A DNA stretch of 64,000 nucleotides from assembly GCA_964017145.1 (NCBI GenBank), contig OZ024843.1, forward strand, positions 3,153,001-3,217,000, given 5' to 3'. A program made the translations under genes and the position numbers. This stretch comes from Agrocybe praecox (Eukaryota > Basidiomycota > Agaricomycetes > Agaricales > Agrocybaceae). Below, piece after piece: positions 1-11,329 of the stretch. Position 1 is the first letter of the stretch; every line of letters begins with the position of its first letter. Under the pieces are notes generated by a model. The model saw only the letters and a list, made by a program, of their open reading frames with translations. It searched no databases and had not been told where the DNA came from.

Positions 1-18
1 CTTTACGCTTCACCGACC

Positions 19-1429
19 ATGGCTGAAAACCCCAAGTCCTTCGTGACTCTGGGCATGTTTATTATAGATGAATTCTCGTTTATGGATGAAGAAGGCCGTC
101 CGACGGGACGCGAACTAGAGCCGCAGGAAAGCCAGATACTATACTTATTGTCGGGATCATGTCTTATGTTGACCGTCGACAGATTGGCGGAGGTGGTACT
201 TACGCTGCCATAGGCAGTCGGATTTGGTATTATACAGAAAGACGACTTTTACGAAGAACATTTAACCTCAACGTCATGTCTACGGCAGGTTACCACCCAC
301 AGACATTGGAATGATCGTGGATAAAGGATACGATTTCCCAGAAGACATTGAAAATAAGTTATTGAACTATGGGAAAGAAATGTGGATGTTCAGGCCACAG
401 CCTGAGTGTGGCACAACCAGGGCGATCAACTCTTATCGAGGGGAACTTAGAGGGTACGAAGCAGCCTTTTGACCATGATGTTTATGAAGTCTGAATATGT
501 GACATCCGTGTAAAGGTTCGAGTATAAAACAAAACGGATACGGCTGACCCCAAGAGATTTGATCGGGACGAGCTTGGAAAGGCCAAACGTTTTGCATTTT
601 ATATGTTCCCCTGCAAGGGCTTCTGCTATCATGTCAGAAGTCGAAGAAGGGTGGAAGCCCATAACGATATATGAGCCCATACCTGTTTGTATCTTGTGAA
701 TCTCTGCATACCTTCCAAGCATTGACAATGGCATTCACCGCTAGGATCGTTGTGTTCCAGAAGAGCTCCCAGCGCTAGAAGCAGTTCTACATCTAATTTC
801 AATTTTGAGGTATGTGCGTGGAGCTCTTGAATGGCAAATGCCTGCTATCTGAACTAACCGATCATCAGTCCCAATGCCGAAGAAGCTCTTTCACTGCTAT
901 CCATCACACTCCCGCCAACCAAAGACCTGATTGAAAGAGCAGCCGACGAATTTTTAAGCATTGGCATTGGCCGCGAGAAGACCGGTTGGGTCATTATTCG
1001 TAGTGGTGCGTTGGGGGCATACATCAAATCTCAGACATCGAAGGGCAGATGGATCGATGCCTTTTGGGAAGAGGAAGATTCAGAAAAAGTCGTCGACGTT
1101 ACAGGTATGATATGTTCATCGTCTCTATTCTTTTCAGTCTTAAGGTAAAGAAGGTGCTGGTAACGCATTCCTTGGAGGCCTTGCCGCAGGTCTCGCATTA
1201 ACTGGTGATGTATATCAAGGTCAGCTTTACTCGTCGCAATATCGTCGATCACTCACAAAAATTATTGAAAGCCACACTCCATGCAACTGTTTCAGCATCT
1301 TTTATAATCGAGCAAGAAGGTCTACCTTCTATATCTCATTCTTCAAATTCCGTAGAAACCTGGAACGGGGACAACCCTTCAAGAAGGCTCAAGGAAATGC
1401 GAGAACGCCATGCAGATGATCCGAATTAA
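19..1429 (+). CDS. MAK32: MAK32-like PfkB-family carbohydrate kinase
   Basis: About eight exons join into a PfkB/ribokinase-fold protein of the Mak32 type; the substrate is unknown. The N-terminus (VTLGMFIIDEF) leads into the glycine-rich IGGGGTYAAIGSRIW segment. The middle carries a RIRLTPRDLIGTSLERP block, an LHFICSPARA block and an IYEPIP block. The C-terminal anion-hole and catalytic-base region reads DVTGAGNAFLGGL near 1100-1180. The start codon at 19 gives the expected short leader. The first intron (127-182) begins with GA instead of GT and is listed separately. The stop at 1427-1429 lies about 70 bp from the convergent NC2 beta stop. Yeast Mak32 is needed for maintenance of the double-stranded RNA L-A; whether this homologue has that role is inference. 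Confidence 0.85.
127..182 (+). other. Non-canonical GA-AG intron in the MAK32-like gene
   Basis: The conserved protein requires a phase-0 junction between ...RELEPQ (ending at 126) and IGGGGTYAAIG (starting at 183). The intervening 56 nt end in a normal GTCGACAG acceptor, but start GAAAGCC where GTAAGCC would be expected. No GT in the interval gives the right phase. It is either a GA-AG intron, a splice-site mutation or a base error. Confidence 0.6.
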
Positions 1430-1496
1430 ATTGTACACGTATAATTCATGAAAATGTTTGGAGAAAAATAAAGATAATACAGCACCGATTATTGAT

Positions 1497-2161
1497 CTAC
1501 TGTCCAGAGTTGTATTTCGCCCTGCTGGCTGCAAAGAGTTCTTCCTGCTTTGCTAGCAACTCTTCCTCCGTTAATCCAGATTGCTCAAACTTGGACACCT
1601 TCTTCTCTCGGTCCTATGGTCAAGGAGGTGAGTTCGAGTATTCCAAAAGACGACGATCAAACAAACCTTCTGCTGCTGCTTGTGATCTTTCAATACACCC
1701 TCAACTTCTGGAGCGAAGCTGGTGAAACCAAGGCGCTACAAGACAGTCAGATTGATCTCGAAATGAAATCAAGTGTTTACGCACATTCAATGCATTGATG
1801 ATGTGTTCAGGAGCTATGGTCTTCTTGTTTTCTTGCTCGCAAATTTCGTTGGCTTCTGAAGATATCAAATGGATGAACTCTAAAAGAAGGGCTATGAGAA
1901 TGGAGATGAAGATAGATGGTTTCGAGCAGTGTTCACCTACACAACATTCTATAACAAGATCACGCGTCTCTTTAGCGCAGACCACATCGTTGGGTAGCAA
2001 CTCTAAGGAACGAGCCAAAAGGCCCGGATTAAGGACGTGTCTAGACGCTCCAGCAACATGAAAGACATACCAGTGATCATCTTCGCTACAGTGGCTTTGG
2101 GCAACGATAGATCGTCATCTGTGGGCATACCGCCGCCTCCATGACCCTCACGGTCTGACAT
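1497..2161 (-). CDS. NCB2: NC2 beta (Dr1) histone-fold repressor of TBP
   Basis: This is the beta subunit of negative cofactor 2, which dimerises with NC2 alpha through a histone fold and binds TBP on promoter DNA in the nucleus. The start at 2161 gives MSDREGHGGGG, followed by DLSLPKATVAKMI, then LLPNDVVCAKETRDLVIECC, EFIHLISSEANEICEQENKK and TIAPEHIINALN, which is the classical H2B-like fold. Later exons give RLGFTSFAPEVEGVLKDHK, a basic stretch and EEELLAKQEELFAASRAKYN before the stop at 1499-1497. At least four short introns interrupt it. The start codon is 147 bp from the divergent SmF start, so a shared promoter is likely. Confidence 0.93.
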
Positions 2162-2308
2162 AGTCGATGGCTGGTGGTGAGCGGGTGTGGGAGTAAAGAG
2201 AGGAAGTTGGGCGTTTGATAAACTGACAGTCGTTGGGTACTTACTCGTATATATGTACCGCTTCAACTCACATTTGGAAGTCCGCACGTGTTCTCTCTTC
2301 CAACCACC

Positions 2309-2790
2309 ATGTCCGCTGTGCGTTCCTCGATATTTCAGGTCATTTTAACTCACTAATCTGTTGATAAAGGTCAATCCTGTGAACCCGAAGCCATTTCTCC
2401 AAGAACTCACAGGCAAGCCTGTCTACGTTCGCCTAAAATGGGGATTGGAATACAAGGGCTTCTTGGTTAGCACGGACGGTTACATGAATCTGCAGGTCAG
2501 TTCCCATCTATCGCATACAATGAGATCTTTCTCACCTCCTTCTGTAGCTTGCCAACACCGAAGAGTATCAGGATGGAAAATCGAACGGTGCTTTGGGTGA
2601 GGTTTTCATTAGGTATGTTGATCTATTCGTATGGAAACAGAAAAATGGAACTGAATATAACACACTTGCTCTATAGGTGTAACAACGTTCTTTATATCAT
2701 AAGTATCCATTCTCTGTCATTTCCTCGTGTATCTGTCTGACATGACGTTGCCGTATTCACAGAGAGGCCCCTTCATCTGAATCCGATTAA
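2309..2790 (+). CDS. SMX3: Small nuclear ribonucleoprotein SmF
   Basis: SmF is a core component of the heptameric Sm ring of the spliceosomal U1, U2, U4 and U5 snRNPs. Exons read [19 protein letters not shown], then [21 protein letters not shown] (the Sm1 motif), [10 protein letters not shown] and the Sm2 motif [11 protein letters not shown]. Length is about 90 residues, normal for SmF. The last intron is unusual: joining LYI to a REAPSSESD terminus requires an intron that begins ATAAGT and ends AC (2699-2760). With that splice the stop is TAA at 2788-2790. A canonical GT-AG alternative exists (LYIIK...), but it fits the family less well. Confidence 0.92.
2699..2760 (+). other. Candidate AT-AC intron in SmF
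   Basis: After the codons for LYI (ending 2698) comes ATAAGTATCC, and 62 nt later GTATTCAC is followed by AGAGAGGCC, which reads REAPSSESD and a stop. The donor ATAAGT resembles a U2-type AT-AC donor rather than the U12 consensus ATATCCTT. A possible branch site (CTGAC) lies near 2736. Using the adjacent AG would instead give an AT-AG intron and the tail RGPFI. Confidence 0.55.
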
Positions 2791-3280
2791 CGATTTCCGG
2801 AAAAAACACCGAAAAAGGATGTCATCGCCCCCGTCCAATATTGCACCTCAAACCTTTTTGCTTTGCGATCTTCCTTATCACCGTTCCATGGTCAACGAAC
2901 GCAGCAGACCAAAGACGAATCACCCTCATTTCACATATGTACGAATAGGGTACAATGACTGCCGACATACCTCTGTAGAATACTTGATTATTCTACAAAA
3001 CTCTAGTTTGTCGAATGAAGAATCACCATTAGTAAAGATGCTTGAATATTCCAGAACGATTTAGCAATTAAATAGTAAATACACTCATTGATTCAAAATT
3101 CAGGACAGAGAACTTGCAGACAATGTCGGTACCGCAGCACAGCCACATTCAGTTTAGATCTCCGCTTAAAATATTTTCGCAACTATCTTTTCGAGCGGAA
3201 TGGAGTCACTTACTTTCTTATAAAGCACTCCCAACGTACCGCAGCACCGTTTGTCCACACACCCATATCTCGAATATACA
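2791..3280. other. Intergenic region, SmF 3' flank and upstream of the DUF2423 gene
   Basis: This stretch of about 490 bp contains short open frames but no recognisable motif. It probably holds the SmF 3' UTR and the promoter and 5' UTR of the next gene. Confidence 0.4.
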
Positions 3281-3944
3281 ATGGCAAAGTCATTGCGATC
3301 GAAAGTCAAACGTTCTTTCCGTTCGAAAAAGCGAGAAAGCGGAGTGTACGCTGCAACAGACGCAGCACGGATGCACCGACTCAACCAGAAACTCATCCAA
3401 GTCACGAAGAAGGACGCAGATGGTGATGTTGTCGTAGGAGAAGCAGAAGAGGATGTTCACGATGTCCCAGGTTGGTTAACAACTTTTGGTCTTTTGGATC
3501 CAGACAACATCACCTCAGAGAGGCTTGAAAGTCTCTCAGAAAGTTGTGGCCCTCTTTCAAAGCCCAATTTTCTGGCATGGTTCCATACAGACTCAGAGGA
3601 TTTCATTTGATGACATTCTATTCACGTTTTATCGCGGATAGATTTCATTAACCATTCTCTGTCTACAGCTCAGGAACAAGACGACATACAACAGAATGAC
3701 CCAGGTAACATCTTTCGACATACCCAACATAATCCTATTAATCATTATCCGACTACTCTCAGATTCAATGGCGGTTGATGTCGGAGTTCCCGAGAAAGTT
3801 TCAACTCATGGTCCCCGAGGGTCGAGAAGAGAAGAATGGCGCAAATCCAAAGGAATGCCCGCCAGACAGACACCCAATGGCATGAATCGTCAAGGGGGCC
3901 TCGCAGCCAAAAGAAAAGCCGGACGATCCAAGAGGAGACGCTGA
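3281..3944 (+). CDS. DUF2423 basic nucleolar-type protein
   Basis: The start at 3281 opens MAKSLRSKVKRSFRSKKRES followed by GVYAATDAARMHRLNQKL, which is the DUF2423 (yeast YBL028C-like) N-terminal signature. The C-terminal exon reads VDVGVPEKVSTHGPRGS and ends in a very basic tail, AAKRKAGRSKRRR, with TGA at 3942-3944. The protein is small and lysine/arginine-rich, consistent with a nuclear or nucleolar location. The middle is less certain: the best model splices from about 3470 to a small exon around 3669-3704 (AQEQDDIQQNDP) and then to 3765. That gives a long first intron of about 198 nt for this locus. Confidence 0.75.
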
Positions 3945-4230
3945 GAATTGCAACAATCGCCAAAAGTATACCCTTTTCGTATGTACTACTAGTAATTTTA
4001 TTTTCCAAATCTCGGTCGGTCGAGAAGTTTGTTTCAAATTGCGATATGTATTTTTAGTCTCTAAACATTGCTTATATTTTCATAACGCTTGATCTTACCT
4101 TCACCTTGTGCTGTCATAAAATAAAGAACAGTTACTGATTGCATAACATTGTACCGCACAACATGAGAAAATGGCGAGAAGCCCGTACTAGATTTTGAAT
4201 TCACTGCCAATATGAATACCTATCTAAGAA

Positions 4231-6887
4231 TTAACTACACCAGACGGCTACATTTCCATCCGCTCCACTACTAACTAACCATGGTTGCTTACTACACCAG
4301 CGAACTTGAAGAACACCGAGTCCATCAGATACTTGGTGTCCCCGTAAGATTTTGAGTGGAACGATCAAAGGGTCGGTCATGAGATCGTTGTAAACTCTGG
4401 AATGGAAAATTTGAATCGAACCATCGTCCGATGACGAGGCAAAGAGAGGGTATGAAGGATGGAATTGCAAGGAACGGATGGCGCGTGTATGATATCTTAT
4501 GGACATAGATTAGTAAAACATCTCTCTCATAAAACGGACTTTATGCGTACCGTAGAACTTTGTAAGGCTTTTCACTTAGCTCCAAATCGAACCAGCAGAG
4601 TTTACGGTCGTAACCTCCAACAATAAGGTGGTCTCCTGAAGGATGGACATCCATGGACGAAATCCATTTGATACCTGGTATCAAAGTCCTGACCAGCTTT
4701 TGCTCGGACAGATTGTATATGCGAACATATTGCTGAGTCTGTTAAGGTGAGATTAGATCATACTTATTAAAAAAAGTCACTGAGGAAAGTGCTTACAGCT
4801 ACAAAGAAGTGAGGCTTCAAAGGATGGAACAGCACTGATTGAACAGCGCCCTTAACTTTCTTGAACGGGGCTTGAGAGTGTCTGCGTGTAATTTGATGGA
4901 TCCAAATACCACCTTGCACACCGCCAGTAGCTAGTAGCAGTCGGATAAGTAGATGAAAGAGGTAAAACATAGCATATCACTCACAAACACTAGCGAGATA
5001 ATCCCCCTTACGATGCCAACAGAAATGAGAGGGAATTCCAGTCGATACTGGCAGGTCAATAGTTAGGATGGGAGTGTCTTGCGACCATGTGTTGGAGGGA
5101 GGCGTAGTCCAATTTACGGGTGATGGTGTAGCAGGTGCAGGTGGGAGGGTAGTGGGTGCCAAAACGGATTGGGTGAGGGACAAAACAGATGGATCAATGT
5201 TGGGTGGGATAACAAAGTGAATAGCATCCTCGCTGTAAAAAAAAACGTGTCAGTCATTCCAAGTAAATCGAGAGCTCTCGGGGCTTACATTCCAACCACG
5301 AAATAACAAACATCAATTCTAGGGCACCAAGCCAAAGAACCAATTTTGCCCTTGAAGGACCATCTCTTGACTTCTCTACCAACCATAATTTCCCAGAGAC
5401 TAACAATGCCATTTTCGTCTCCACTGACGACCCATGAACCATCAGGACTAATACTGATACACCTGGCACGGCTTTGCGGATGATGGAACTGTAAGCTGCG
5501 GTAGTTGGGGAAGGGCTTCAAACTGCTCGGACTGGGTAGCTTGGGGATGAGGGAGTTGGGGTCTATGTTAAGTTTTACCCGTTGTACGCGGGGAGCGAGA
5601 TAGAGATCCAACTGGCGGAAGAACCTCTCTTTGACAAAGCGATCATAAGCGGGTACAAGACGCAAAGATGAATATTTTTGAGGAAGGTAGTCGCGTTCGC
5701 GATCTTCAGGATCCAGTGCCTCCCATGCCTTACGCTCCTCTTCCGTTGGTAAATATTCTTCGGGAGGGTTATATGACTCGGCATTAGTAGGAAGAGCAGG
5801 TTTAGGTGCAGGTAATGGAGGTGGATGTGACGATGAAGGTTCTGCCCAGATAGCATACGGCTCAAATTTTTTAGTTGCTTTGGGTTTCGCGGAGGGAACA
5901 ATTCGTCCTTGTCTAATAGCGCGAACAATTTTCATAACCTTCCGGGCCAGTTAGCTAATGCTTAGTGAATTAGCAATCTCGGCGCACCTTTTGTTTTTCC
6001 CATCTACTGGGTACCCAGCGACGTTTGGGTTGTAGAGCGCCAGATAATGGCATGATTTCTTCCTTACCCTTGCCAGTAAACCACTCCGTCATAGGCTCAT
6101 ATGGGTCGTAGCTGGAGTCAGGATTTTCGCCTGCATAGAGGCGGCGAATCAATTCCAATTCCTCTGAGGTGAGGGGTTTCTCTGCCTGAGCATTTTTGTC
6201 AAAGGCAGAAGTCCTAGATAACGAAGGGTCTGCGTAAGATAAGTGTAAGAAGGTACGACAATGTGAGGATTACCACGCGGAAGAATCATCCACGGTAGCC
6301 AAGAATTTATCGAGTTCGTCTCCAGTAGCGGGGCGTAAGACTTTTTTCCCGTTAATGTCATATCCAACATGCGGCATATCATCGTACCAATGCATTGGTA
6401 TATTTCCAACGCGATTTGGGTCCTTGCCGATAGTTCAAATCAAAGCGTTGAACTTCAAATCGTAGGTGCTCACCTCTTCTGTAGATGAATCAGAGTCGTA
6501 ATTTGGTTCTATCTCGGGATAGACAGTTTTTGGTTGGTTGGTAATGCTGGATACAATGGTTTTTGCCTTTGGGAAGACATGGAGTGAGTCGTCGGATTCG
6601 TCCCCGTCGCTTTCTTCATCTTCGTCTTCCTCCTCCTCCTCATCTTCGTCCTCACTAATCCCGTCTTCTTCTTCATCTCCCTCAAAGTCACTGTCTTCGG
6701 TATCGCTTTCGTTCACGATCCCGGGAAACGTATCAACACCACCGTCGTCTGTAGAGATATTGCCGTCTTCTTCTTCATCACTTAACATTTCCAGAGATCC
6801 ATTGTGGTGTAAATCCCCAGCAACCTCAGGAACATCATCAATTTGCTTCCGTTTTGTCGACTTTCGTTCAGCGTCGCGGGAGGCCAT
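4231..6887 (-). CDS. ERB1: Ribosome biogenesis protein ERB1 (BOP1)
   Basis: ERB1/BOP1 is the scaffold of the PeBoW complex (with Nop7 and Ytm1) required for 27S pre-rRNA processing and 60S maturation in the nucleolus. The start at 6887 gives [15 protein letters not shown], followed by a long acidic stretch of Asp/Glu runs (about residues 30-110). The BOP1NT domain follows, with [56 protein letters not shown] and EPYAIWAEP. The C-terminal half is a WD40 propeller ([48 protein letters not shown]) ending [11 protein letters not shown] with TAA at 4233-4231. About seven short introns were seen. It diverges from ARP4 with 284 bp between starts; that spacer has a CACGTG motif near 6992. Confidence 0.95.
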
Positions 6888-7171
6888 AACGACTCCGCAA
6901 ATTGGCGCGCAGAGCTTTTGGTTTGTAAAGGGAATTTGAGTACTATTAAAAAAACATTCTCGAGCTGTGAGTGGCCGATCAAATGCAGTGCACGTGACTA
7001 CTCCTGCCAGAAACGGTAATCTTTCAGTCGCTCAAAATACGCGCAAATACCATTGATGAACGTTAGTCGCGTTAGGCGGTAATTCTCTACTTGTACTATT
7101 CCTCGTTCTTAGAGAACCCACAAAACTTCGCTGACTGGCAATTACTGGACGTGCGACGTGACTTATCTAAC

Positions 7172-8986
7172 ATGGTTAACTACGGTGGCGGTATGTAGTT
7201 ATTTCAATGGTAGTCTTTGACAGATTTGAACGCGTCTTCCACCCACCGCAGATGAGGTTTCTGCGTTAGTTATAGACATCGGGACGTCGTCTTTGCGCGC
7301 TGGATACGCTGGAGATGACACCCCAAAAGCTATCATTCCAACATCCTACGGATACCTCAATTCTCCACCAGACTCAGACGTAGTTATGTCAGAAAATACA
7401 GACAACCGAGAGGCATCACGGAAATCAAAATTCGCCAAAATATATATCGGACAGTCTGGACCATCGGTGTGGAGAGAGGGCATGGAAATTGGAAATCCTT
7501 TTGTAGATGGCCTTAGTACGTTGTTTTCTCTACTGCCATCCTTGTGTTTTCGTTTTTTCATGTAGTTCTATTCAAGTCCAGGACTTCAACCCCATAGTAC
7601 CCATGATCGACCATGCCATCAGCAAGATTATGCTTTGCAACGCCGCAGAGCACCCTGTTCTGGTCACGGAACCTACATGGAACACACCCGCTAATCGTGA
7701 GCGCATGGCCGAAATCATGTTTGAAGAGTTCAGTGTCCCAGCGTTCTACATCGCGAATACCGGTGTTTTAAATGCGTGAGCTAAACGTCCCTCCTTATGA
7801 ATCATGTTACTAAACATTCCTACAGATTTGCTGCTGGAAAGGGTACTGCTTTGGTCGTAGATGTTGGTCAAGCAATGGCTAGCGTAACTCCTGTGGTTGA
7901 CGGTTTTGTTCTTCGAAAAGGCATGAAATAACTTGTCACCTTTAAATAAATGCCAATTCTAAAATAACGCAGGTCTTACACAGTCGGCGCTTCCAAAGCT
8001 CGTTCATGCTCATGCCCGCCACTCTCTTATTAATCCTAATCAACATAGAAGGGGCATCGACCTGACACCTCACCAATTAATCGCAAGCAAAATGGTTGGG
8101 ACATGTGTTTCTATATTCTCCGATATCTGCTGACTCGCTATTCAAGCCAGTAGATCCAGGCGTGATACCCAGATTCACGCTGCGAGAAGAGAGGCTGAGA
8201 GGAACCACAAATTCCTGGCGTGCCTGGACTGAAGCACGAGAAGTCGAAGAATGGATACAGACAGTCGCTGCCGTTATGGACCAAGGCTGGAACGACCAGT
8301 GAGCTTTATTATCCAAATTCTTTTGAATATAGTATCTCAATTTCCAACGACAGAGTTGCAGCACAAAGGCCAACTCGACAATATGAATTCCCCACCGGTT
8401 ACAACACTTACTTTGGTTTAGAGAGATACTCCGTTGGAGAACAATTCTTTTCTCACTCACACCAGCTTGTCGTGCGTAACTCTATCTATTCGATCATTGT
8501 CTTTGTCGTATTAATCATTTCCACACCAGCAATCAAACCCCAACCTCCCCAAGCCCATCCCAGCACTCGTCAGCGAAGCTCTGCGAAACTGCGACCCAGA
8601 ATTGCGCGGTGTCCTTTCTGGCAACGTAGTCCTGACTGGAGGCGGAAGCTTGTTCACAGGCTTCGCGGATCGTCTTAACTCTGAGATGATGCGGAATTAC
8701 CCTCATGTCAGTCCAATCTTACAGTCTTTTTTTGACCGCTAATTTATAATTTCCCCCCTATTTACAGGCTAAAATTCACGCTCCTGGTAATCCTGTCGAA
8801 CGACGCTACGGAGCATGGCTCGGAGGCAGTATTCTGGCTAGCTTGGGTACTTTCCATCAGCTATGGATCAGCCGAGAGGAGTGGCAGGTACGTTATCGAT
8901 CTCATCAAACTTTCCACCATCGTTTTCACTGAAGTTAATATGTACAGGAACACGGAAAAGCAATCGTTGGTCAAAGATGTAAATAG
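7172..8986 (+). CDS. ARP4: Actin-related protein 4 (BAF53 type)
   Basis: Arp4 is a nuclear actin-related protein shared by NuA4, INO80 and SWR1-type chromatin complexes. Exons join into [20 protein letters not shown], then [20 protein letters not shown], the [15 protein letters not shown] block, [56 protein letters not shown] and, near the end, [20 protein letters not shown] and [19 protein letters not shown]. The fold is that of actin with its phosphate-binding loops. The stop at 8984-8986 follows [12 protein letters not shown]. Six or more short introns were placed by reading GT-AG pairs between these blocks. Confidence 0.95.
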
Positions 8987-9787
8987 ACCCATGCCTTCTT
9001 AATAACCCGTTGATACCCCACTGGTTTTCTTGTGTATTAGTCGCAGTGAAAATTTCATTTTCTTTCTTTCTTTGCGAAAAATTCGATTTGATATAGCCAA
9101 TAAATAAATTTTTAGAAATACCAGAAAGGCTGGCTCGCAAGGTACATTTCGACCCAGAATCTGAATATACAATATGGACATCCAAGCCGTACAGACAAGC
9201 AAACGAAGTACTTGAAAGCAGCGGAAGAATGAACAGAAGACAGACGACTAAGCATGAAGGAGTGTGTAGAGAGACACAACAAGGTGTAGTGTAGGTGTTG
9301 ATTCCATACAGCACATGGTGCTACGATGGAAAGAAATGAAATATACAAGCAATGTAATTCGGGTGAGGGGATGCGCAAAAGGTAACCGAGAAAAACGAGG
9401 GAGGTAGAAAAGAAATATATAACCCAAGTAATTTTTTTCTCATAGAAAAGAAAAAAAAAAAGGTTGAACAAGAAAAAAGAAAAAACCAATTTTCTGTTGT
9501 TGCTGTAAAATTACCAAATTCCATTCATCCTAAGGAAAACCGACCTCTTGCACAAAAAGTCCGCCAGCCGACAATAATATATAAATCATTCTGAAACTTG
9601 TAAATTTGGATGTGTGTGGTGTTTGGCACAAAGCAAGGCGAGATCGTTCATGTGCAATCAGAAGAAGAAAAGGTTCATGGGTACGCAGGGTATTTGAGGC
9701 GAGAGATGAAGGAAGGAAGAAGTCTGAGAAGGTTCTTTTTTCATGACGAACAAAAAGCATTTGGATTGCGTAATGCTTTCTTTAGAA
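8987..9787. other. Convergent 3' flanks, no gene seen
   Basis: About 800 bp between the ARP4 stop and the stop of the minus-strand hypothetical gene. It is A/T-rich with poly-purine runs around 9410-9490 (minus-strand T-runs). Short open frames here have low-complexity Phe/Ser composition and no motif. It probably holds two 3' UTRs. Confidence 0.4.
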
Positions 9788-11329
9788 TTAGAAGGCTTCG
9801 ACTTCCCTCCTCTCTCGAGCACCCATGAGCATGCCCAAGCCACCGATGGCCTTTCTCCTGATACGAGTAGCAAAGTTCTTCGGTCCAAGTTCATCTGCGC
9901 CCGATGGCGGCCCGCGGGGCTGCCTGGTTGGCTGGCTGACCATCCTGTGGCCAGTGGGAACCGAGGACGGGGGGTTTGCCTGTCCTGCCGCCTGTTCAAC
10001 GATGGGCGGGGTAGCAGAAACGGGACGACCAAGGCCGAGACCTTCAAAGAGCCTCTTGCTGGCCTCCTCGCGCGGCGAGAGGGGCGTCTCATTGGAAGAC
10101 GAGGAACGAGGAGTCGTCGGGGACGAGTTCGATGCTGCAGCAGACGACCCGGAGGACTGTGTTTCTCCGTCTGTATCCTCGTCTGTGTTGTCGATGGCAA
10201 CCGCGGGCAAAGGTTGCGAGACAACAGGGTTAAAACGAAGCGGCTGGGGCCTGAACTTGGGCCCGCTGGCCGTGGTAGGGGAAGAATTCTCCGCAAAGGG
10301 AGGAGTAACTCGGTCTTCTCCAGAGGGTGGAGTAATCCTAACGCTGGGAGAAGAAACTACACGATTGCCGCTGAGAACAGAGTTGTTGTTTCCACCGCGT
10401 CTCCAGGAAGAGGCACTGTCAGATTTGGATGGAACGACACCAGTGCTGGCATTGTTGGAGGACGGGTTACCCAAAGAAGTTCCACCGCTGATGACTGTGG
10501 TGGAGCCTGGAGTAGGGGGAGGGTCACCATGTTCATCGAAACGAAGCGACGGGGTAGCATTGAGGCTGATGGATCGGCTCCCAAACCTCCCTCCGAGAGC
10601 GGCTGTCATGGGGACTTGATCATCGGCGCCGTTTCCGACGCCGAGCTGGGCCCGGAGCTGGTCTGCCTGGTTTGCACGGCGCATTTGAGCGCTAAGAGTG
10701 GCTGCCCTCAAATCGAAGGAATTGGTCAATGGTCCGGCAGTCGCTGGAGGATTGAATCCGAGGCTGGTTCGCCTCTCGCGCTGGGCCTGTTGTTGCTGCT
10801 GCTGCTGGAGCTGCTGCTGGAGCTGAGCTTGAGCAACCAACTCTGCCTGATACTGTTGTGCTTGCATTGCCTGTGCCTGTAGAAAACCGTAGCATTTAAT
10901 GAGATTTTCGAGTAAAATAAACAAGAGGGAATTTACCTGGATCCTCATCATTTCCAGCTGGAGCATCTGCATCTGCATCTGAGCCTGGGGCATCATGTTG
11001 GGGGCGAATCCTGGGCTAAAGGGCATGCTGTTGGGATTCATGCCTCGAGCAGCTTGATGCTGAGAAAAGCGATTGTTGGGACCGTCGACAGCGGCAGTCA
11101 TGGGGATGTTCCTGTTGTTGTAGATGTTCTGCTGGGGCATCTCTGCGACTTGATCATCTTCCTCCTCCTCTGGGAAGATTCCAGCACTCTGGTACGAATT
11201 GAAACGGGGAACATTGAAGGTGCCTGTTGGAGCAGCGGTGTGTGGAACTGTGTTGGACGAGGAGCGGACGCCGCCTGTGCGGAGACCAGCGAGAAGAGAA
11301 GCACGATTGTTGGAGTTTGCGGTAGTCAT
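9788..11329 (-). CDS. Low-complexity hypothetical protein, Q/M-rich and Ser/Pro-rich
   Basis: No function recognised. The start at 11329 gives MTTANSNNRASLLAGLRTGG. A Gln/Met-rich segment (about residues 100-170, with QAQMQMQM and polyglutamine) precedes a long disordered Ser/Thr/Pro region and a conserved-looking basic C-terminus (ELGPKNFATRIRRKAIGGLG, then MLMGARERREVEAF). One intron is likely at 10877-10936: it has a GTAAAT donor and a CTACAG acceptor and is 60 nt with no stop in frame, so the gene also reads open without splicing. The protein is about 490 residues if spliced. The composition suggests a disordered RNA- or chromatin-associated protein, which is only inference. A long antisense frame overlapping it is a shadow of its composition. 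Confidence 0.75.
   Translation of the reverse strand: MTTANSNNRASLLAGLRTGGVRSSSNTVPHTAAPTGTFNVPRFNSYQSAGIFPEEEEDDQVAEMPQQNIYNNRNIPMTAAVDGPNNRFSQHQAARGMNPNSMPFSPGFAPNMMPQAQMQMQMLQLEMMRIQVNSLLFILLENLIKCYGFLQAQAMQAQQYQAELVAQAQLQQQLQQQQQQQAQRERRTSLGFNPPATAGPLTNSFDLRAATLSAQMRRANQADQLRAQLGVGNGADDQVPMTAALGGRFGSRSISLNATPSLRFDEHGDPPPTPGSTTVISGGTSLGNPSSNNASTGVVPSKSDSASSWRRGGNNNSVLSGNRVVSSPSVRITPPSGEDRVTPPFAENSSPTTASGPKFRPQPLRFNPVVSQPLPAVAIDNTDEDTDGETQSSGSSAAASNSSPTTPRSSSSNETPLSPREEASKRLFEGLGLGRPVSATPPIVEQAAGQANPPSSVPTGHRMVSQPTRQPRGPPSGADELGPKNFATRIRRKAIGGLGMLMGARERREVEAF
10877..10936 (-). other. 60-nt in-frame, stop-free intron
   Basis: Good GT-AG borders sit between the Met/Gln-rich coding segments, yet the 60 nt would encode 20 hydrophobic residues (VNSLLFILLENL...) unlike the flanking Gln-rich sequence. 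Splicing is therefore the better reading. Confidence 0.6.

Noticed and set aside
6538..6939. Serine-rich plus-strand frame
   Set aside because: It is the complement of the acidic Asp/Glu repeats of ERB1 (GAA/GAG read as TTC/CTC and shifted to TCC/TCT).
9743..10882. 379-codon plus-strand open frame
   Set aside because: It is antisense to the Q/M-rich gene. Its Arg/Gly/Ser composition mirrors the complementary strand and it has no introns or motifs of its own.
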